Shown here one piece after another: positions 25,844 through 37,579 of a DNA stretch of 64,000 bases. The stretch covers positions 2,294,001 through 2,358,000 of the forward strand of contig NZ_AP024861.1 in the NCBI RefSeq assembly GCF_024346755.1, in the 5' to 3' direction. The notes beneath the pieces were generated by a model. That model made no database searches. It was not told the origin of the DNA and saw only the letters and a list, made by a program, of their open reading frames with translations. Source of the stretch: Vibrio aerogenes. Lineage in GTDB: Bacteria; Pseudomonadota; Gammaproteobacteria; Enterobacterales; Vibrionaceae. Numbering within the stretch: position 1 is the stretch's first letter; the number at the start of each line of letters is the position of its first letter. The position numbers and the translations under genes were made by a program.

Positions 25844-25885
25844 GGCAATCACCTGAAGGCAATCACCTGAAGGCAATTACCTGAA
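25844..25885. repeat. Three tandem copies of a 14-bp repeat
   Basis: GGCAATCACCTGAA at 25844-25857 and 25858-25871, then GGCAATTACCTGAA at 25872-25885. They lie directly beside the terminator, between the ABC operon promoter and the aminopeptidase 3' end. Copy number could vary between strains. Confidence 0.85.
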
Positions 25886-25912
25886 AAAGGAGCGCGAACG
25901 CTCCTTCTCTTG
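25883..25912 (-). terminator. Rho-independent terminator of the M28 aminopeptidase gene
   Basis: Stem AAGGAGCG (25887-25894), loop CGAA, stem CGCTCCTT (25899-25906). On the minus strand the stem is followed by TTTTTCAGG, so it stops transcripts coming from 26026-27567, about 115 bases after that stop codon. Confidence 0.8.
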
Positions 25913-26025
25913 AACTAAAAGACACATGATGTCAGAGGCTGTTCTGAATGCCTGTTTCTCATCATGGGCCACTCAGGCAGATATCAAACCGAGACACGCA
26001 TGACCCCATCCCGGGGCTCTGCCGC

Positions 26026-27597
<1,572 letters not shown>

Positions 27598-27708
27598 TTA
27601 TCAGAACGCCTAACCTATCAGAACACATTCAAAATAGGGATCGATGTAACAAAATTAATTCATATGCCAAATGTAAGAAACAATTGGCACAATATTGTTA
27701 ATAAAGTG

Positions 27709-30066
27709 TTAACCTTTATCCGTCCGGACCGATTCTCTTCTGCCAGTCAAAAATTCCTTCTGCGACACGGTAAAGGTCTTGGTCAGGTCGTGAAGTTTAT
27801 CTCCGAGCATAGTAATGTCCTGGCTAATCACACCATTGAGTTTGATCGATTCACTGGTGGCTTCAAAGCTTTGATCCATATGACGGAAATTGTCGGAAAC
27901 ACCATCGAGCTGGGCGATCTGCTCCCGGATCACCGAATCAATTTGTTGCACGTTCTTGCCAATCGCATGCATGACCTGTTCGATATCTTTCCAGCTTTCT
28001 TCTGTTTTCATCACATCACCGGTACAGGCCTTCGTCGTCACCAGACTTTTCTCCATAATCTCGACCACATGAGACGTACTCTGGCTGATCGTCTGCACAA
28101 TTGAGGTCACATCTTCGGTGGAATCATGGGTACGTGCGGCAAGCTGGCGCACTTCATCCGCGACGACGGCAAAACCACGTCCCATATCCCCGGCTCTTGC
28201 GGCTTCAATGGATGCATTCAAAGCGAGCAAATTGGTCTGTTCAGCGATGCCGTTAATGACATCGACGACACGAACAATTTCGTCAGTATCATGTTTCAGT
28301 TTACCAATCGCACCCGATACCGCTTCAATTTCCCCGGCCAGTGACTGAATCCGATCCACCGTGGTTTTCACCGTGGTCCGGCCGGTCCCCAGCTCTCTTG
28401 CCGATTCTTCCGCTGAAATTTTAATCTCGCTCAGCACATCTTCCACTGACTGGCTGGTTGCCACAGAGCGCTCGAGTTGCTCACGCACCAGATGCGACTG
28501 ACGTTGTGTTTCCTGCGCATGATGATCCAGCTGATGGTTGATGTCTCTGACATCGTCCGATAACGGCTTCATCCGGAAAATCGAACCCAGCAGGTTGGCA
28601 AAGGTGCCATCTAAATAATTAACAAAATAGTTGATGCCTTTTGCCAGTACTGTTAATTCATCATTGCCTCTTTCTTTCAGGCGGATGGTCAGATCACCGT
28701 TGCCGGATGAGAGTTGTTGAATCGTATCCAGCATATAGGTAACCGGACGGGTAACCGACCGGGCAAGCACCCAGCCAATCAGGATACTGGCCAGAACGGC
28801 AAGAACTGTAATCTGCCATAACGTCGTCATGGTTTTACTTTCCAGCCGTTGCGCCAGGATTAACGCTTCCTCCGTCTCAATTTCGCTGATAATGGCCCAG
28901 TGCAATCCCAGAATATTCAGCGGCCTGTAAGACGAAAACACATCTTTCATCTGGTAACCTTTCGACTGCATAAAACCGTCCTGATTATTTAACGCCGCGC
29001 GGCTTACCTGTGTCTTCACCGGTTGCAGGCCAATGGTCGTGTGGTGAGCCTGTATTTGTGTTAATACGCTCTCCGGAAGACCGTTCTGCCGCATGATGTC
29101 AATATAGTGCGTCTCATCTTCGACAAACATCCGGGCATCGGAACGCATCAAGCCATCGTCACCAACCAGATAAGTTTCTCCGGTCCGGCCCAGCCCCTGA
29201 TTGGCCCAGTCTTTGTCATGGGTCATAATTTTATCCAGTTTGTCGATGGGCATCTGATAAATCAGTACCCCCAGTAACTGGCCGTTTTCAGTCAGGGGGG
29301 CGCCGATAAATGCCGCCTGATTGTCGTAAGACGGCAAATAAGGTGAAAAATCTCCCATTTCTATCTGACGGCTTTGCATCACACGCTGAAAGACCTGACC
29401 GATCCCCGTATTGGCATAAGGGCCATCTGTCAGTGATGTTGCGAAATCGAGTTCTTTAAAGACCGAATACACAATATGCCCCTGCTTTGGTTCAACCAGA
29501 AAGATGTCATAAAAGCCAAAGTCATTCAGATACTGGCGAATCGCCGGATGATATTTGCTGTGCATGCGGGCATAAGCGGATGACTCATTCAGGCTGACCA
29601 GATTATCTTTTTCTCCAAGCGCGGCCGGGTTGTCAGCAATAAACGTCTGCTGAAATGCATTGGTCCGCGCCGATAAGCCAGACAGCATTTCCGTGACCGG
29701 AGGCGCTTTACCGGCATTGTGTTTGCTGTATTCCTGAGCGAAATCCTGCTGATAATATTGCCCGAGGGATGAACGCGGCACCGAAGGCACAGGTCTTTCG
29801 AAAAAAGCCTGCGTAAAATCTTTCATGGCCTGAATATACATCAGATTCTTTGAGGCACTGTTTATCTGGCCACGAATGGTAAGAAAATAATTTTCCACCT
29901 GCTTGGCGGTTTGATTCCGGCTGGCAACCAGTTGATTTTCAACATTAGCCAGCAGCAGCTGTTTTGCTTCAGTGGTAGTCAGCCATCCCAGCGTTAAACA
30001 ACTGGCAACCACACACGTGACAGAAAGCGCGATGGAGCTGACTAATAGCTTTGTCTGTAATCTCAT
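27709..30066 (-). CDS. Methyl-accepting chemotaxis protein with large periplasmic sensor domain
   Basis: 785 residues. TM1 is near 8-30, followed by a ~390-residue periplasmic region (possibly Cache-like, with [15 protein letters not shown]). TM2 lies near 430, then HAMP ([20 protein letters not shown]) and a cytoplasmic signalling domain with the tip [19 protein letters not shown] and [14 protein letters not shown]. The ATG 30066 ([11 protein letters not shown]) has AGGGA 6 bases upstream; the longer frame to 30177 overlaps nothing useful. It would relay ligand binding to CheA/CheW. It lies between a secreted peptidase and a peptide transporter, so a peptide or amino-acid ligand is possible. 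Confidence 0.88.
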   Translation of the reverse strand: MRLQTKLLVSSIALSVTCVVASCLTLGWLTTTEAKQLLLANVENQLVASRNQTAKQVENYFLTIRGQINSASKNLMYIQAMKDFTQAFFERPVPSVPRSSLGQYYQQDFAQEYSKHNAGKAPPVTEMLSGLSARTNAFQQTFIADNPAALGEKDNLVSLNESSAYARMHSKYHPAIRQYLNDFGFYDIFLVEPKQGHIVYSVFKELDFATSLTDGPYANTGIGQVFQRVMQSRQIEMGDFSPYLPSYDNQAAFIGAPLTENGQLLGVLIYQMPIDKLDKIMTHDKDWANQGLGRTGETYLVGDDGLMRSDARMFVEDETHYIDIMRQNGLPESVLTQIQAHHTTIGLQPVKTQVSRAALNNQDGFMQSKGYQMKDVFSSYRPLNILGLHWAIISEIETEEALILAQRLESKTMTTLWQITVLAVLASILIGWVLARSVTRPVTYMLDTIQQLSSGNGDLTIRLKERGNDELTVLAKGINYFVNYLDGTFANLLGSIFRMKPLSDDVRDINHQLDHHAQETQRQSHLVREQLERSVATSQSVEDVLSEIKISAEESARELGTGRTTVKTTVDRIQSLAGEIEAVSGAIGKLKHDTDEIVRVVDVINGIAEQTNLLALNASIEAARAGDMGRGFAVVADEVRQLAARTHDSTEDVTSIVQTISQSTSHVVEIMEKSLVTTKACTGDVMKTEESWKDIEQVMHAIGKNVQQIDSVIREQIAQLDGVSDNFRHMDQSFEATSESIKLNGVISQDITMLGDKLHDLTKTFTVSQKEFLTGRRESVRTDKG

Positions 30067-30140
30067 ATCATCCCTAACCGATTTGTTGCGTAATGAGGGA
30101 AGTATAGACAAAGATAACAGGATACGGGGTTGAGGTGGGC

Positions 30141-30171
30141 GCTTCGGGGTGGTATCACACCACTCCGAAGC
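30141..30171 (-). other. Strong hairpin after the M14/peptide operon
   Basis: GCTTCGG-GGTGGT...ACCACT-CCGAAGC, a long imperfect inverted repeat starting 13 bases after the M14 peptidase stop. There is no T-run, so it may stabilise the mRNA end or attenuate readthrough into the chemoreceptor gene. Confidence 0.5.
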
Positions 30172-30183
30172 AAACATCGCTCA

Positions 30184-32115
30184 TCACTTCCACACAAAAA
30201 GCGACTGATGCACCTCATAAGCCGCCAGCACTGTCGCCATCTGAATCTCATGGGCAGCAATAAATTCGCTGTCATAAATCGTCTCATCCGGATATTCGGT
30301 GATCAGCTGTAGCGGTACATCCGGGTCACTGACCGCAGAAATCAGGCAGGGATATTGATTGACCATCCGGAAGCCATGCTCTCCGGCATGCTGCTCATAT
30401 AACGTGATCTGACGCTGGTTGATTGCCATCACAGCGGGATAGTCGTTGAGCTTCAGGGTCAGCGCCTGAATAAAGCGCTCTGCATACGCAGCCCATTGTG
30501 GTGAATCCTGATGGCGAATGATTAAAAAGAACCCTTTCGGAATCGTCCACATGTCAAATCCCTGCGGAACATAACCTGATAGCGGGCGGATCCATTCATG
30601 GGACGGGTAACCATGTAAATTGATATGCAGCTGCGCCTGACTGACTGCCAGCGCCTGCCGGCGAATCGCTTTTTCATACCACGGCGCTTTGGTCCGGTAT
30701 TCGAGGTCATCACCAAGCGCTGTATATCTCGCGGCATGATGCATGTGGTGTGGATTGTCCTGAATCAAGCGCTGATGGAGCGCATAACCATCAGGGTTTT
30801 CCAGTGGTGAAATCACAAAATGGGCATCCGGCTTCGCCGCCAGCACGTGGGCAGCCCGCAGTGCACCGACCACACCAGACGTTTCATTGGCATGCTGTCC
30901 CCCGCTGATCAACACCGGCTGATCAGAGCCCTGAATGTACCGGGCACAAACCTTCCGGCCGGTACGGGTTTCTGCCTGCAGTGGCTGACCGGCAAATGAT
31001 GCCAGCTCCTGTGTGACCTGAAACAGGGTCAATGGTCGTTCAGCTGCTGATAAAACCTGAGTGGTTTGATCCCAGTCTGCGACCGCATAAGAACCCGTTG
31101 CCACTTCCAGATAATAGTTCCCGGTGACTGAATGGGTAATATCCGGCACAATCTGTCCCGGCTGACTATTACGTGCAGACTCAGATTTTCCTTCCCGGTG
31201 CTTAAACCATGCCTGAAGCGAGAGGTACAGATCTTCATGCAATGCCTCTTTCAGACTAAGCCGTTCCTCTGCGTAACCCACAGCTTCATCCGCAACCGGA
31301 ACCTGTATACTGATCAATAACCGCTCAAAGCAGGGGCCCTGATCCGGCCACCCGGCGGATGAGACAGCACCCATTACTGCCTGATACGCCTGCTCGTAAT
31401 CGGTGATTATCCGTTCATCCCGCAGAGACTGCCCATCTTCAGCGAAAACCTTAATCCAGCCGGTCGGGCTGAGCTGTCGGGCGCCGGTGATGGAACGGTG
31501 GCGGTAATTGGGTGCAAATACCGGAATAATTTCACTCTCACCGCCGGTTAAATGAAATCTGACCTGATACCAGAGATGATGCGGCGCTGCCATGACCTGC
31601 GCTGTAACGGTCGTGGATGCTGCGGTAAAACAGAGCCGTTCATCCATGGCTGACAGCGGGTAAGCTTCCAGTAAAAACCGTCGTGGCGATGCACACGGGC
31701 TCTGCGGATAAATCACTTCAATCTGCTGAATGTCAGAGGAACTCAATTCAACAATCTGGCCGGTCTCATTTTTCAGCCGGTAAACTTTGGGACCGCTTTG
31801 GTTGCCTGGTTTATAACAGGAAACAGGTTCATGGCTGGAAACAGGTTCATCACGGGAAACAGGTTCATGGCGAAGCATCAGCTCATGACGAATAATCAGT
31901 TCATGACGAAGAAAAAAGTCCAGCAGGGGTTTACAGGCACTGAACACTTCAGCCTGAATTCCCTGTGCGAGCAATGCCGTTTCCACCTGACACCGGGTTT
32001 TCCTGTCTGCAAAAAGCCATAACTGAATATGGTGGCGGTGATCATAAACGGCCGGTAGGTGCTTTATCATCATCCCGGCGGTCGATGGAATGGTTTGAGA
32101 CAATAAATGCTTCAT
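30184..32115 (-). CDS. M14-family zinc carboxypeptidase, cytoplasmic, last gene of peptide ABC operon
   Basis: 643 residues. The carboxypeptidase domain is C-terminal (about 400-640), with the zinc motif GGQHANETSG (HxxE), then ENPDGYALH and HINLHGYPSHEW supplying the third ligand. There is no signal peptide. The ~400-residue N-terminal region is unassigned and contains a hexapeptide repeat (RHELII, RHELML, RHEPVS, RDEPVS, SHEPVS, CYKP; about 68-102) encoded by 18-bp tandem units. The start overlaps the upstream permease stop by 4 bases, so it is coupled to the importer and likely trims imported peptides. Confidence 0.82.
   Translation of the reverse strand: MKHLLSQTIPSTAGMMIKHLPAVYDHRHHIQLWLFADRKTRCQVETALLAQGIQAEVFSACKPLLDFFLRHELIIRHELMLRHEPVSRDEPVSSHEPVSCYKPGNQSGPKVYRLKNETGQIVELSSSDIQQIEVIYPQSPCASPRRFLLEAYPLSAMDERLCFTAASTTVTAQVMAAPHHLWYQVRFHLTGGESEIIPVFAPNYRHRSITGARQLSPTGWIKVFAEDGQSLRDERIITDYEQAYQAVMGAVSSAGWPDQGPCFERLLISIQVPVADEAVGYAEERLSLKEALHEDLYLSLQAWFKHREGKSESARNSQPGQIVPDITHSVTGNYYLEVATGSYAVADWDQTTQVLSAAERPLTLFQVTQELASFAGQPLQAETRTGRKVCARYIQGSDQPVLISGGQHANETSGVVGALRAAHVLAAKPDAHFVISPLENPDGYALHQRLIQDNPHHMHHAARYTALGDDLEYRTKAPWYEKAIRRQALAVSQAQLHINLHGYPSHEWIRPLSGYVPQGFDMWTIPKGFFLIIRHQDSPQWAAYAERFIQALTLKLNDYPAVMAINQRQITLYEQHAGEHGFRMVNQYPCLISAVSDPDVPLQLITEYPDETIYDSEFIAAHEIQMATVLAAYEVHQSLFVWK
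31819..31908 (-). repeat. Five 18-bp tandem units inside the M14 peptidase gene
   Basis: Units read GGAAACAGGTTCATGGCT, GGAAACAGGTTCATCACG, GGAAACAGGTTCATGGCG, AAGCATCAGCTCATGACG and AATAATCAGTTCATGACG on the plus strand. All are in frame and add six residues each. The degraded outer units suggest old slippage plus recent copying of the first three. Confidence 0.9.
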
Positions 32116-32960
32116 CGGCTGGTTCTCCCCGTTGGGTCAAGCATGTCCCGCAGCCAGTCACCCAACAGGTTCAGCCCCAGAACGGTCAGCAAAATCGCCA
32201 TACCGGGAAACAGGCTCACCCACCAGGCCGTCTGAATATAGGTTCGCCCGTCAGCCAGCATCCCGCCCCAGCTGGGCGTCAGCGGGTCGACGCCCAGCCC
32301 TAAAAAAGTCAGGCTGCTTTCCAGCAAAATATTATTCGCCACATTGAGCGTCATCAGTACAATCACCGGGCCCATTAAGTTCGGCAGCAGATGGCTGAAA
32401 ATAATCCGGAGATGACTGACACCAATCGCATGGGCAGACTGAATAAATTCCCGATCCCTCAGCGCCAGCACCGAACTGCGGACCAGCCGGGCATACTGCA
32501 CCCACTGGGACACAATCAGTAACATGATCATGTTCGTCAGTCCGCCGCCAACAATCGCAATAAAGGTAATCGCCAGCAGGATGAATGGCATGGCAAGCTG
32601 CACATCCGCAAAACGCATGACAAACATATCCCAGAATCCGCGAAAATAGCCGGAAACCAGTCCCATCACCACACCGAAAATCACCGCACCGAGCACAGAA
32701 AGTATGCCAACCTGTAAAGAGACTGCGCCACCGGAGACCACACGGGCAAACACATCCCTGCCCAGCGGATCGGTGCCCAGCGGATGAGCCATATCCGTCA
32801 ATGGCGCTATCAGTCGCGCAGTCAGATTAATTTTGTCTGCCGCTCCCTGAAAAATGACATCGGACAGCAGCACCAGCAGCACCATGCCACCGGTGAACAA
32901 CAGGCCAATCACAAATTCAGGATTCATATAACGCAATCGCAGTGAAGAAGGTGTTGTCAT
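32112..32960 (-). CDS. Peptide ABC transporter permease, DppC type (system 2)
   Basis: 282 residues with the DppC layout: TM1 near 15-35, GTDPLGRDVFARVVSGGAVSL, coupling loop around IQSAHAIGVSHLRIIFSHLLPN, and end NLLGDWLRDMLDPTGR. It is 5 bases after the DppB-type gene and overlaps the M14 gene by 4 bases. With 32966-33889 it forms the channel of the second peptide importer in the window. Confidence 0.88.
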   Translation of the reverse strand: MTTPSSLRLRYMNPEFVIGLLFTGGMVLLVLLSDVIFQGAADKINLTARLIAPLTDMAHPLGTDPLGRDVFARVVSGGAVSLQVGILSVLGAVIFGVVMGLVSGYFRGFWDMFVMRFADVQLAMPFILLAITFIAIVGGGLTNMIMLLIVSQWVQYARLVRSSVLALRDREFIQSAHAIGVSHLRIIFSHLLPNLMGPVIVLMTLNVANNILLESSLTFLGLGVDPLTPSWGGMLADGRTYIQTAWWVSLFPGMAILLTVLGLNLLGDWLRDMLDPTGRTSR

Positions 32961-32965
32961 CGTTG

Positions 32966-33889
32966 TTACTCCGTCCGGATACGCGGATCAATCAGGCCAT
33001 AGGCAATATCAACCAGCAGATTGATGCCGACAATCAGCATCGATAATACGGTAATCACCGCCTGCAAAACCGGGTAATCCCGGCTGCTGACAGCATCAAA
33101 AGCGAGCGTGCCAAGGCCCGGCCAGTTAAACACCCGCTCAATCACCACAATGCCGCCCAGCAAGCCACCAAATTGCAAACCAAAGTAGGTGATCAGCGGC
33201 ACCGCACAATTACGCAGCGCATGTTTGTACAGTACTTTCGTTTCACTCAGCCCCTTCGCCCGCGCCACCATGACATATTGTGCCTGAAGGGTTTCCAGCA
33301 TGGAGGAACGGACCAGACGCACATTGGTGGCAGTCAGAATCACCGCCATGGTCACCGCCGGCAGAATAAAGCTGGCCGGATCACTCATGCCGCTTGGGGG
33401 AAGCCACTGTAACCAGATGGAGAAGCACAGTACTAACATGAGTGCCAGCCAGAAATTGGGAAAAGAGAGCCCGATTAACGACGTCACACGAATCAGCTGA
33501 TCAACCCATTTTCCCCGGCTGACCGCCGCCTGAATCCCCAGAGGAATGGAGATCAGCGAGGATACAATCATCACAATCACCGCCAGCAGCAGCGTAGCAG
33601 GCAGAGCCTGACCAATCAGCTGAGAAACCGGCGTACCACCCATAAAACTGAGGCCAAAATTGCCGGTCAGAACACCGTGGAGAAAATCTGCATACTGCAC
33701 CAGAAACGGCCGGTTCAGCCCCAGCGATTCCCGGATTAAAGCCAGATCCGCTTCCGTCACACTGCCTGCTCCCTGTGTGAGCATCAATGCCGGATCGCCG
33801 GTTAACCGGATGGCATAAGCCACCACCAGAGTGATAGCGAAAAAAACAAAGACAGCCTGAAACAGCCGCTTCAGTAAAAAATTAAGCAT
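32966..33889 (-). CDS. Peptide ABC transporter permease, DppB type (system 2)
   Basis: 307 residues, starting MLNFLLKRLFQAVFVFFAIT and ending NLLVDIAYGLIDPRIR, typical of DppB/GsiC. The coupling loop is QAQYVMVARAKGLSETKVLYKHA split here around residues 195-217. The gene lies 46 bases downstream of the binding-protein gene. It is a divergent paralogue of gsiC at 3012-3932, so the two importers are not recent duplicates. Confidence 0.88.
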   Translation of the reverse strand: MLNFLLKRLFQAVFVFFAITLVVAYAIRLTGDPALMLTQGAGSVTEADLALIRESLGLNRPFLVQYADFLHGVLTGNFGLSFMGGTPVSQLIGQALPATLLLAVIVMIVSSLISIPLGIQAAVSRGKWVDQLIRVTSLIGLSFPNFWLALMLVLCFSIWLQWLPPSGMSDPASFILPAVTMAVILTATNVRLVRSSMLETLQAQYVMVARAKGLSETKVLYKHALRNCAVPLITYFGLQFGGLLGGIVVIERVFNWPGLGTLAFDAVSSRDYPVLQAVITVLSMLIVGINLLVDIAYGLIDPRIRTE

Positions 33890-33935
33890 GAAATCTCCTT
33901 TCCCCGAAAATTGTCGCGGTCGCCATCAGGGACGA

Positions 33936-35480
33936 CTATTCAACCGTCACTTTATTTAAGCGCAGACGGCTGTCCGGAACAGGCGTAAAATGTTTCACCC
34001 GTTTTGAAAGACCAAAGATTTCATTGATGTTGTACAGCGGCATTTCCAGCGCACGGTCGGCAGCATAACGGGCCACAGACTGCAAAATTGCTTTGCGTTT
34101 CGTTTGATCGGTGATGGAACGCTCTGATTCAAGCAATTGATCCATTTTCGGATCGCTGTCATAAGGGTTCCATTTCTCACCGGTGTGATACATAAAGTAT
34201 GCGGTATTGTCATAATCAAACGTCCAGCCCCCCCAGGATTGCTGGAACATCGCACCGGTCTTCCCGGACGGAATAATGTCATTGAGCAACACATTTGTTT
34301 CATACGGCTTAATCGTCGCGTTCAGACCGATCATTTGCAGATAGCTGGCAACCGCCTGAGCGACTTCGTTAAAGGTGGCATTATTGCCACGAATATCGAT
34401 CTGAACTTTTGTGCCCGGCCTGACACCAGCGGCTTTCAGCAGCTGCTTCGCTTTTGCCGGGTCATAAGGCAGGGGTTTCATCGCCGGATCATTTCCAAAC
34501 GAAACAGCACTTTGAAAACTGGCAATAGCAGATGCCTGTCCGCCTAAAATCGAGTCAATAATCGCCTGACGATCAACCCCGTAAATCATGGCTTTTCTGA
34601 CCCTGACATCTTTGGTAATACCCGATCGGGTGTTAAACCGCAGCGCATAGACAGCGGGCCCTTTCGTCGTCACAATATCCAGCTTTGGATTCGCCTGAAT
34701 AGCCGGAATCATCGCAATCGGAATCGTCGGCGGGATCACCAGATCGACCCGGCCAGCCTGAAGCTCCGCAACCGCGGTTGATGGTTCCGGAATAAAGCGA
34801 TAGTTCAGCTCAGAAAGTTTTGCTTTTTCACCCCAAAATCCCGGATAAGCTTTCAGCCGGATGCCGACTTTAGGCTGATAATCAACAAACTGAAACGGAC
34901 CGGTACCGACAGGATGGGTATTGAAATAGGCATCTCCCTTTTCCTGAATGTATTTGGGCGGTACGATCATCGCACCGTAACCGGCCAGTTTGGTCAACAA
35001 TACCGGGTCGGTCTTTGTGAGGAAGAAGTCGACGGTATCATCATCGACCACGGCAACATGGTCGATCGCCGAATAGTTCGAACGTTGTGGTCCTTTTTTC
35101 CCTTCTTCACCCAACAGACGATCAAAGGTAAATTTGACGGCCTGCGCATTGAAAGGTTCGCCATTATGAAATGTCACATGATGACGCAATTGAAAACGAA
35201 TCCGTTTCCCCTGATCAAGTTCTTCCCATGAGGTCGCCAGACCCGGCTGCAACCTGAGATCAGGTCCGCGGTAGATTAAAGCATCGTAAATGTTGGTCGA
35301 CACCGATGCCCAGTTCACCAGAAACGTATCAATCGGGTCCCAGCTACCGGGATCCTGCGGTGACGACACAGTCAGTGTACCGGCAGCCATACTCCATGTG
35401 GAACAACTGAGCCCGGCGGCAAGCACCAGCGATTGCAGGACATGTGTGGGTTTGATTCTGATCATTGAACGACTCTCCAT
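33936..35480 (-). CDS. Periplasmic peptide-binding protein, SBP family 5 (system 2)
   Basis: About 514 residues. A long basic N-terminus and hydrophobic core (LQSLVLAAGLSCSTWSMAAG) give a Sec signal peptide, cleaved around SMAA. Family-5 motifs include HPVGTGPFQFVDY and DVRVRKAMIYGVDRQ. Starts at 35480 (MESRS, GGGAGA upstream) and 35465 (MIRIK, GGAGAG 7 bases upstream) are both plausible. It should pick up the peptides later trimmed by the M14 enzyme. The ligand is unknown. Confidence 0.87.
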   Translation of the reverse strand: MESRSMIRIKPTHVLQSLVLAAGLSCSTWSMAAGTLTVSSPQDPGSWDPIDTFLVNWASVSTNIYDALIYRGPDLRLQPGLATSWEELDQGKRIRFQLRHHVTFHNGEPFNAQAVKFTFDRLLGEEGKKGPQRSNYSAIDHVAVVDDDTVDFFLTKTDPVLLTKLAGYGAMIVPPKYIQEKGDAYFNTHPVGTGPFQFVDYQPKVGIRLKAYPGFWGEKAKLSELNYRFIPEPSTAVAELQAGRVDLVIPPTIPIAMIPAIQANPKLDIVTTKGPAVYALRFNTRSGITKDVRVRKAMIYGVDRQAIIDSILGGQASAIASFQSAVSFGNDPAMKPLPYDPAKAKQLLKAAGVRPGTKVQIDIRGNNATFNEVAQAVASYLQMIGLNATIKPYETNVLLNDIIPSGKTGAMFQQSWGGWTFDYDNTAYFMYHTGEKWNPYDSDPKMDQLLESERSITDQTKRKAILQSVARYAADRALEMPLYNINEIFGLSKRVKHFTPVPDSRLRLNKVTVE

Positions 35481-35522
35481 ATTTGCGTCTCCCATCCATA
35501 GGGGCTGTTGGTTGATTCTGAT

Positions 35523-37358
35523 TTATTCAGACTGCCTTGCCACCAGATGTCCGGGGCTCACTTCGTCATAAGTCAGCGCCTGCGGCGGCTCACCAACCGG
35601 GCGGACCGGGCTGGGAATATCACCACTGAGTAATTCACGCTGCCGCTGACAGCCCGGATCAGCAACCGGGACGGCACTCAGCAGGCGTTTGGTATAAGCA
35701 TGTTGCGGTGTATCGAAAACCTGAGACCGGAAACCCATTTCAGCAATTTGTCCGAGGTATAACACCACAACGCGATGGCTCATTTTTTCCACAACAGCCA
35801 TATCGTGGCTGATAAACAGGCAGGCAATCCCATATTCCTGTTGTAATTCCATAAACAAGTTGATGATCTGCGCCTGAATGGTGACATCCAGCGCAGACAA
35901 AGCTTCATCAGCAATAATCAGTTTGGGCTCAGAAGCCAGTGCTCTGGCGATGCAGATCCGCTGACGCTGGCCTCCGGAAAATTCATGGGGATAACGCATT
36001 GCGTGTCCGGCCTGTAGCCCAACCCGCTCCAGTAATTCGCTGACGCGTTGTTCAATTTCAGCTTCGGTGGCCAGCAGCTTGTGGGTACGAATCGGTTCGG
36101 CAATGGAGAAACCCACGGTTTTTCGCGGATCAAGGGAGGCAAACGGATCCTGAAAGATATATTGAATATCGCGCTTCAGTGCCCGAAGCTCTGCTTCAGA
36201 CATATTGCTCAGAGAACGGCCATGAAAACAGATGGAACCGCTGGTGGCTTTTTGCAATTGCTGAATCGTACGGCCAATGGTCGACTTGCCGGAACCGGAT
36301 TCTCCCACCAGAGCGACCGTTTCTCCCGGATAAATATCAAAACTAACCTGCTCCACGGCGTGGACGCGGTGCGTCGCCCTGCCCCAGAAATTTTTCCGGG
36401 TATCAAAGCGTGTCACCAGGTTTTCAACCCGCAATAGCGGCGCATCATCATAGCGTGCCGTATTTTGCTCAGCTTCCTGACCGGTCACGACCGGACGGCC
36501 ATTGTGCATCACGGTCACCGGGAAACGGTAAGGATTGCGCCGCCCCTGCATGCAACCCAGCCGGGGAACAGCTGACAACAGTGTCTGTGTGTAAGCATGC
36601 TGCGGCTGCCGGAATACATCAGCAACTTTCCCCTGTTCGACTTTCCTGCCCTGCCACATCACCACCACATCATCTGCGATTTCGGCAACAACCCCCATAT
36701 CATGAGTGATAAAGACCACCGCCATATTCAGTGAAGTTTGTAATTCTTTGATAATCGACAGGATTTGCGCCTGAATGGTGACATCCAGTGCCGTGGTTGG
36801 CTCGTCGGCAATCAGAATTTTGGGCTTGCAGGCCAGCGCCATCGCAATCATCACCCGCTGCCGCATTCCGCCGGAGAGCTGATGCGGATAGCGGGAAAGC
36901 ATGTCACGGGCATCCGGCAGCCGGACCAGTTCCAGTAAACGCTGACTTTCCGCCAGAGCCTGTGATTTGGAGAGCTTTTCATGGAGAAACAACGATTCAC
37001 ACAGCTGATCGCCAATCGTAAAAACCGGGTTCAGCGATGTCATCGGTTCCTGAAAAATCATGGCAATTTCTTTACCGCGAAAACCACGCATCTCCTTCTG
37101 GCTCAAGGCCAATAAGTCGACATCACGCCCTGTGCCGTTATACACAATATCTCCCGAGGTATAACGGGCACCATTGATATCTGCCAAACGCATGATCGAC
37201 TGAGACGTGACCGATTTACCTGAACCGGATTCGCCGACAATCGCCAGCGTGCGACCCGGCATCACAGAGAAACTGAGGTGCTCAATCACACGCGTTCCGC
37301 CAAAAGCGACCGAGAGATTATTGACGGTGAGAATAGGCGTTTTCATTCTGTCTGCCAC
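35523..37358 (-). CDS. Fused dual ATP-binding protein of peptide ABC transporter (system 2)
   Basis: 611 residues with two ABC cassettes (Walker [12 protein letters not shown] and [11 protein letters not shown]; signatures LSGGMRQR and FSGGQRQR; Walker B LIADEP and IIADEA), each followed by the peptide-type extension ([16 protein letters not shown]). This is the same architecture as GsiA. A GTG start at 37358 (AAGG 9 bases upstream) or the ATG at 37346 (MKTPILT) are both possible. It is the first gene of the operon and divergent from a LysR regulator. Confidence 0.87.
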   Translation of the reverse strand: MADRMKTPILTVNNLSVAFGGTRVIEHLSFSVMPGRTLAIVGESGSGKSVTSQSIMRLADINGARYTSGDIVYNGTGRDVDLLALSQKEMRGFRGKEIAMIFQEPMTSLNPVFTIGDQLCESLFLHEKLSKSQALAESQRLLELVRLPDARDMLSRYPHQLSGGMRQRVMIAMALACKPKILIADEPTTALDVTIQAQILSIIKELQTSLNMAVVFITHDMGVVAEIADDVVVMWQGRKVEQGKVADVFRQPQHAYTQTLLSAVPRLGCMQGRRNPYRFPVTVMHNGRPVVTGQEAEQNTARYDDAPLLRVENLVTRFDTRKNFWGRATHRVHAVEQVSFDIYPGETVALVGESGSGKSTIGRTIQQLQKATSGSICFHGRSLSNMSEAELRALKRDIQYIFQDPFASLDPRKTVGFSIAEPIRTHKLLATEAEIEQRVSELLERVGLQAGHAMRYPHEFSGGQRQRICIARALASEPKLIIADEALSALDVTIQAQIINLFMELQQEYGIACLFISHDMAVVEKMSHRVVVLYLGQIAEMGFRSQVFDTPQHAYTKRLLSAVPVADPGCQRQRELLSGDIPSPVRPVGEPPQALTYDEVSPGHLVARQSE

Positions 37359-37579
37359 GGCTGCATCCTTGTTTTACAGTCAACTGATGACATCAGACCA
37401 TCCCGGTGTGGTCACTTCCCTGTCACATGATAAAGACATATTGCAAACTAACCCTTATGCGATCAACTTATATTAACGCATAGTTCATTAACAAATGTTA
37501 TACATATAAGTCACTTCAAGAGGTATGATTCAGCGATGCAAAACCATCATTCACTGCATGATCAGGGGAATCTTTTGAG
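37359..37579. promoter_or_regulatory. Divergent promoter region, peptide operon 2 / LysR gene
   Basis: 221 bases. It contains inverted repeat GACCA-N8-TGGTC near 37396-37413 and a wider dyad TATGCG (37456-37461) N15 CGCATA (37477-37482) in AT-rich sequence. The latter is a reasonable operator for the adjacent LysR protein. Site assignment is inference. Confidence 0.45.

Noticed and set aside
27709..37358. Chemoreceptor as part of the peptide operon
   Set aside because: A 117-base gap with a strong hairpin separates them; the receptor has its own ribosome site, so co-transcription is unproven.
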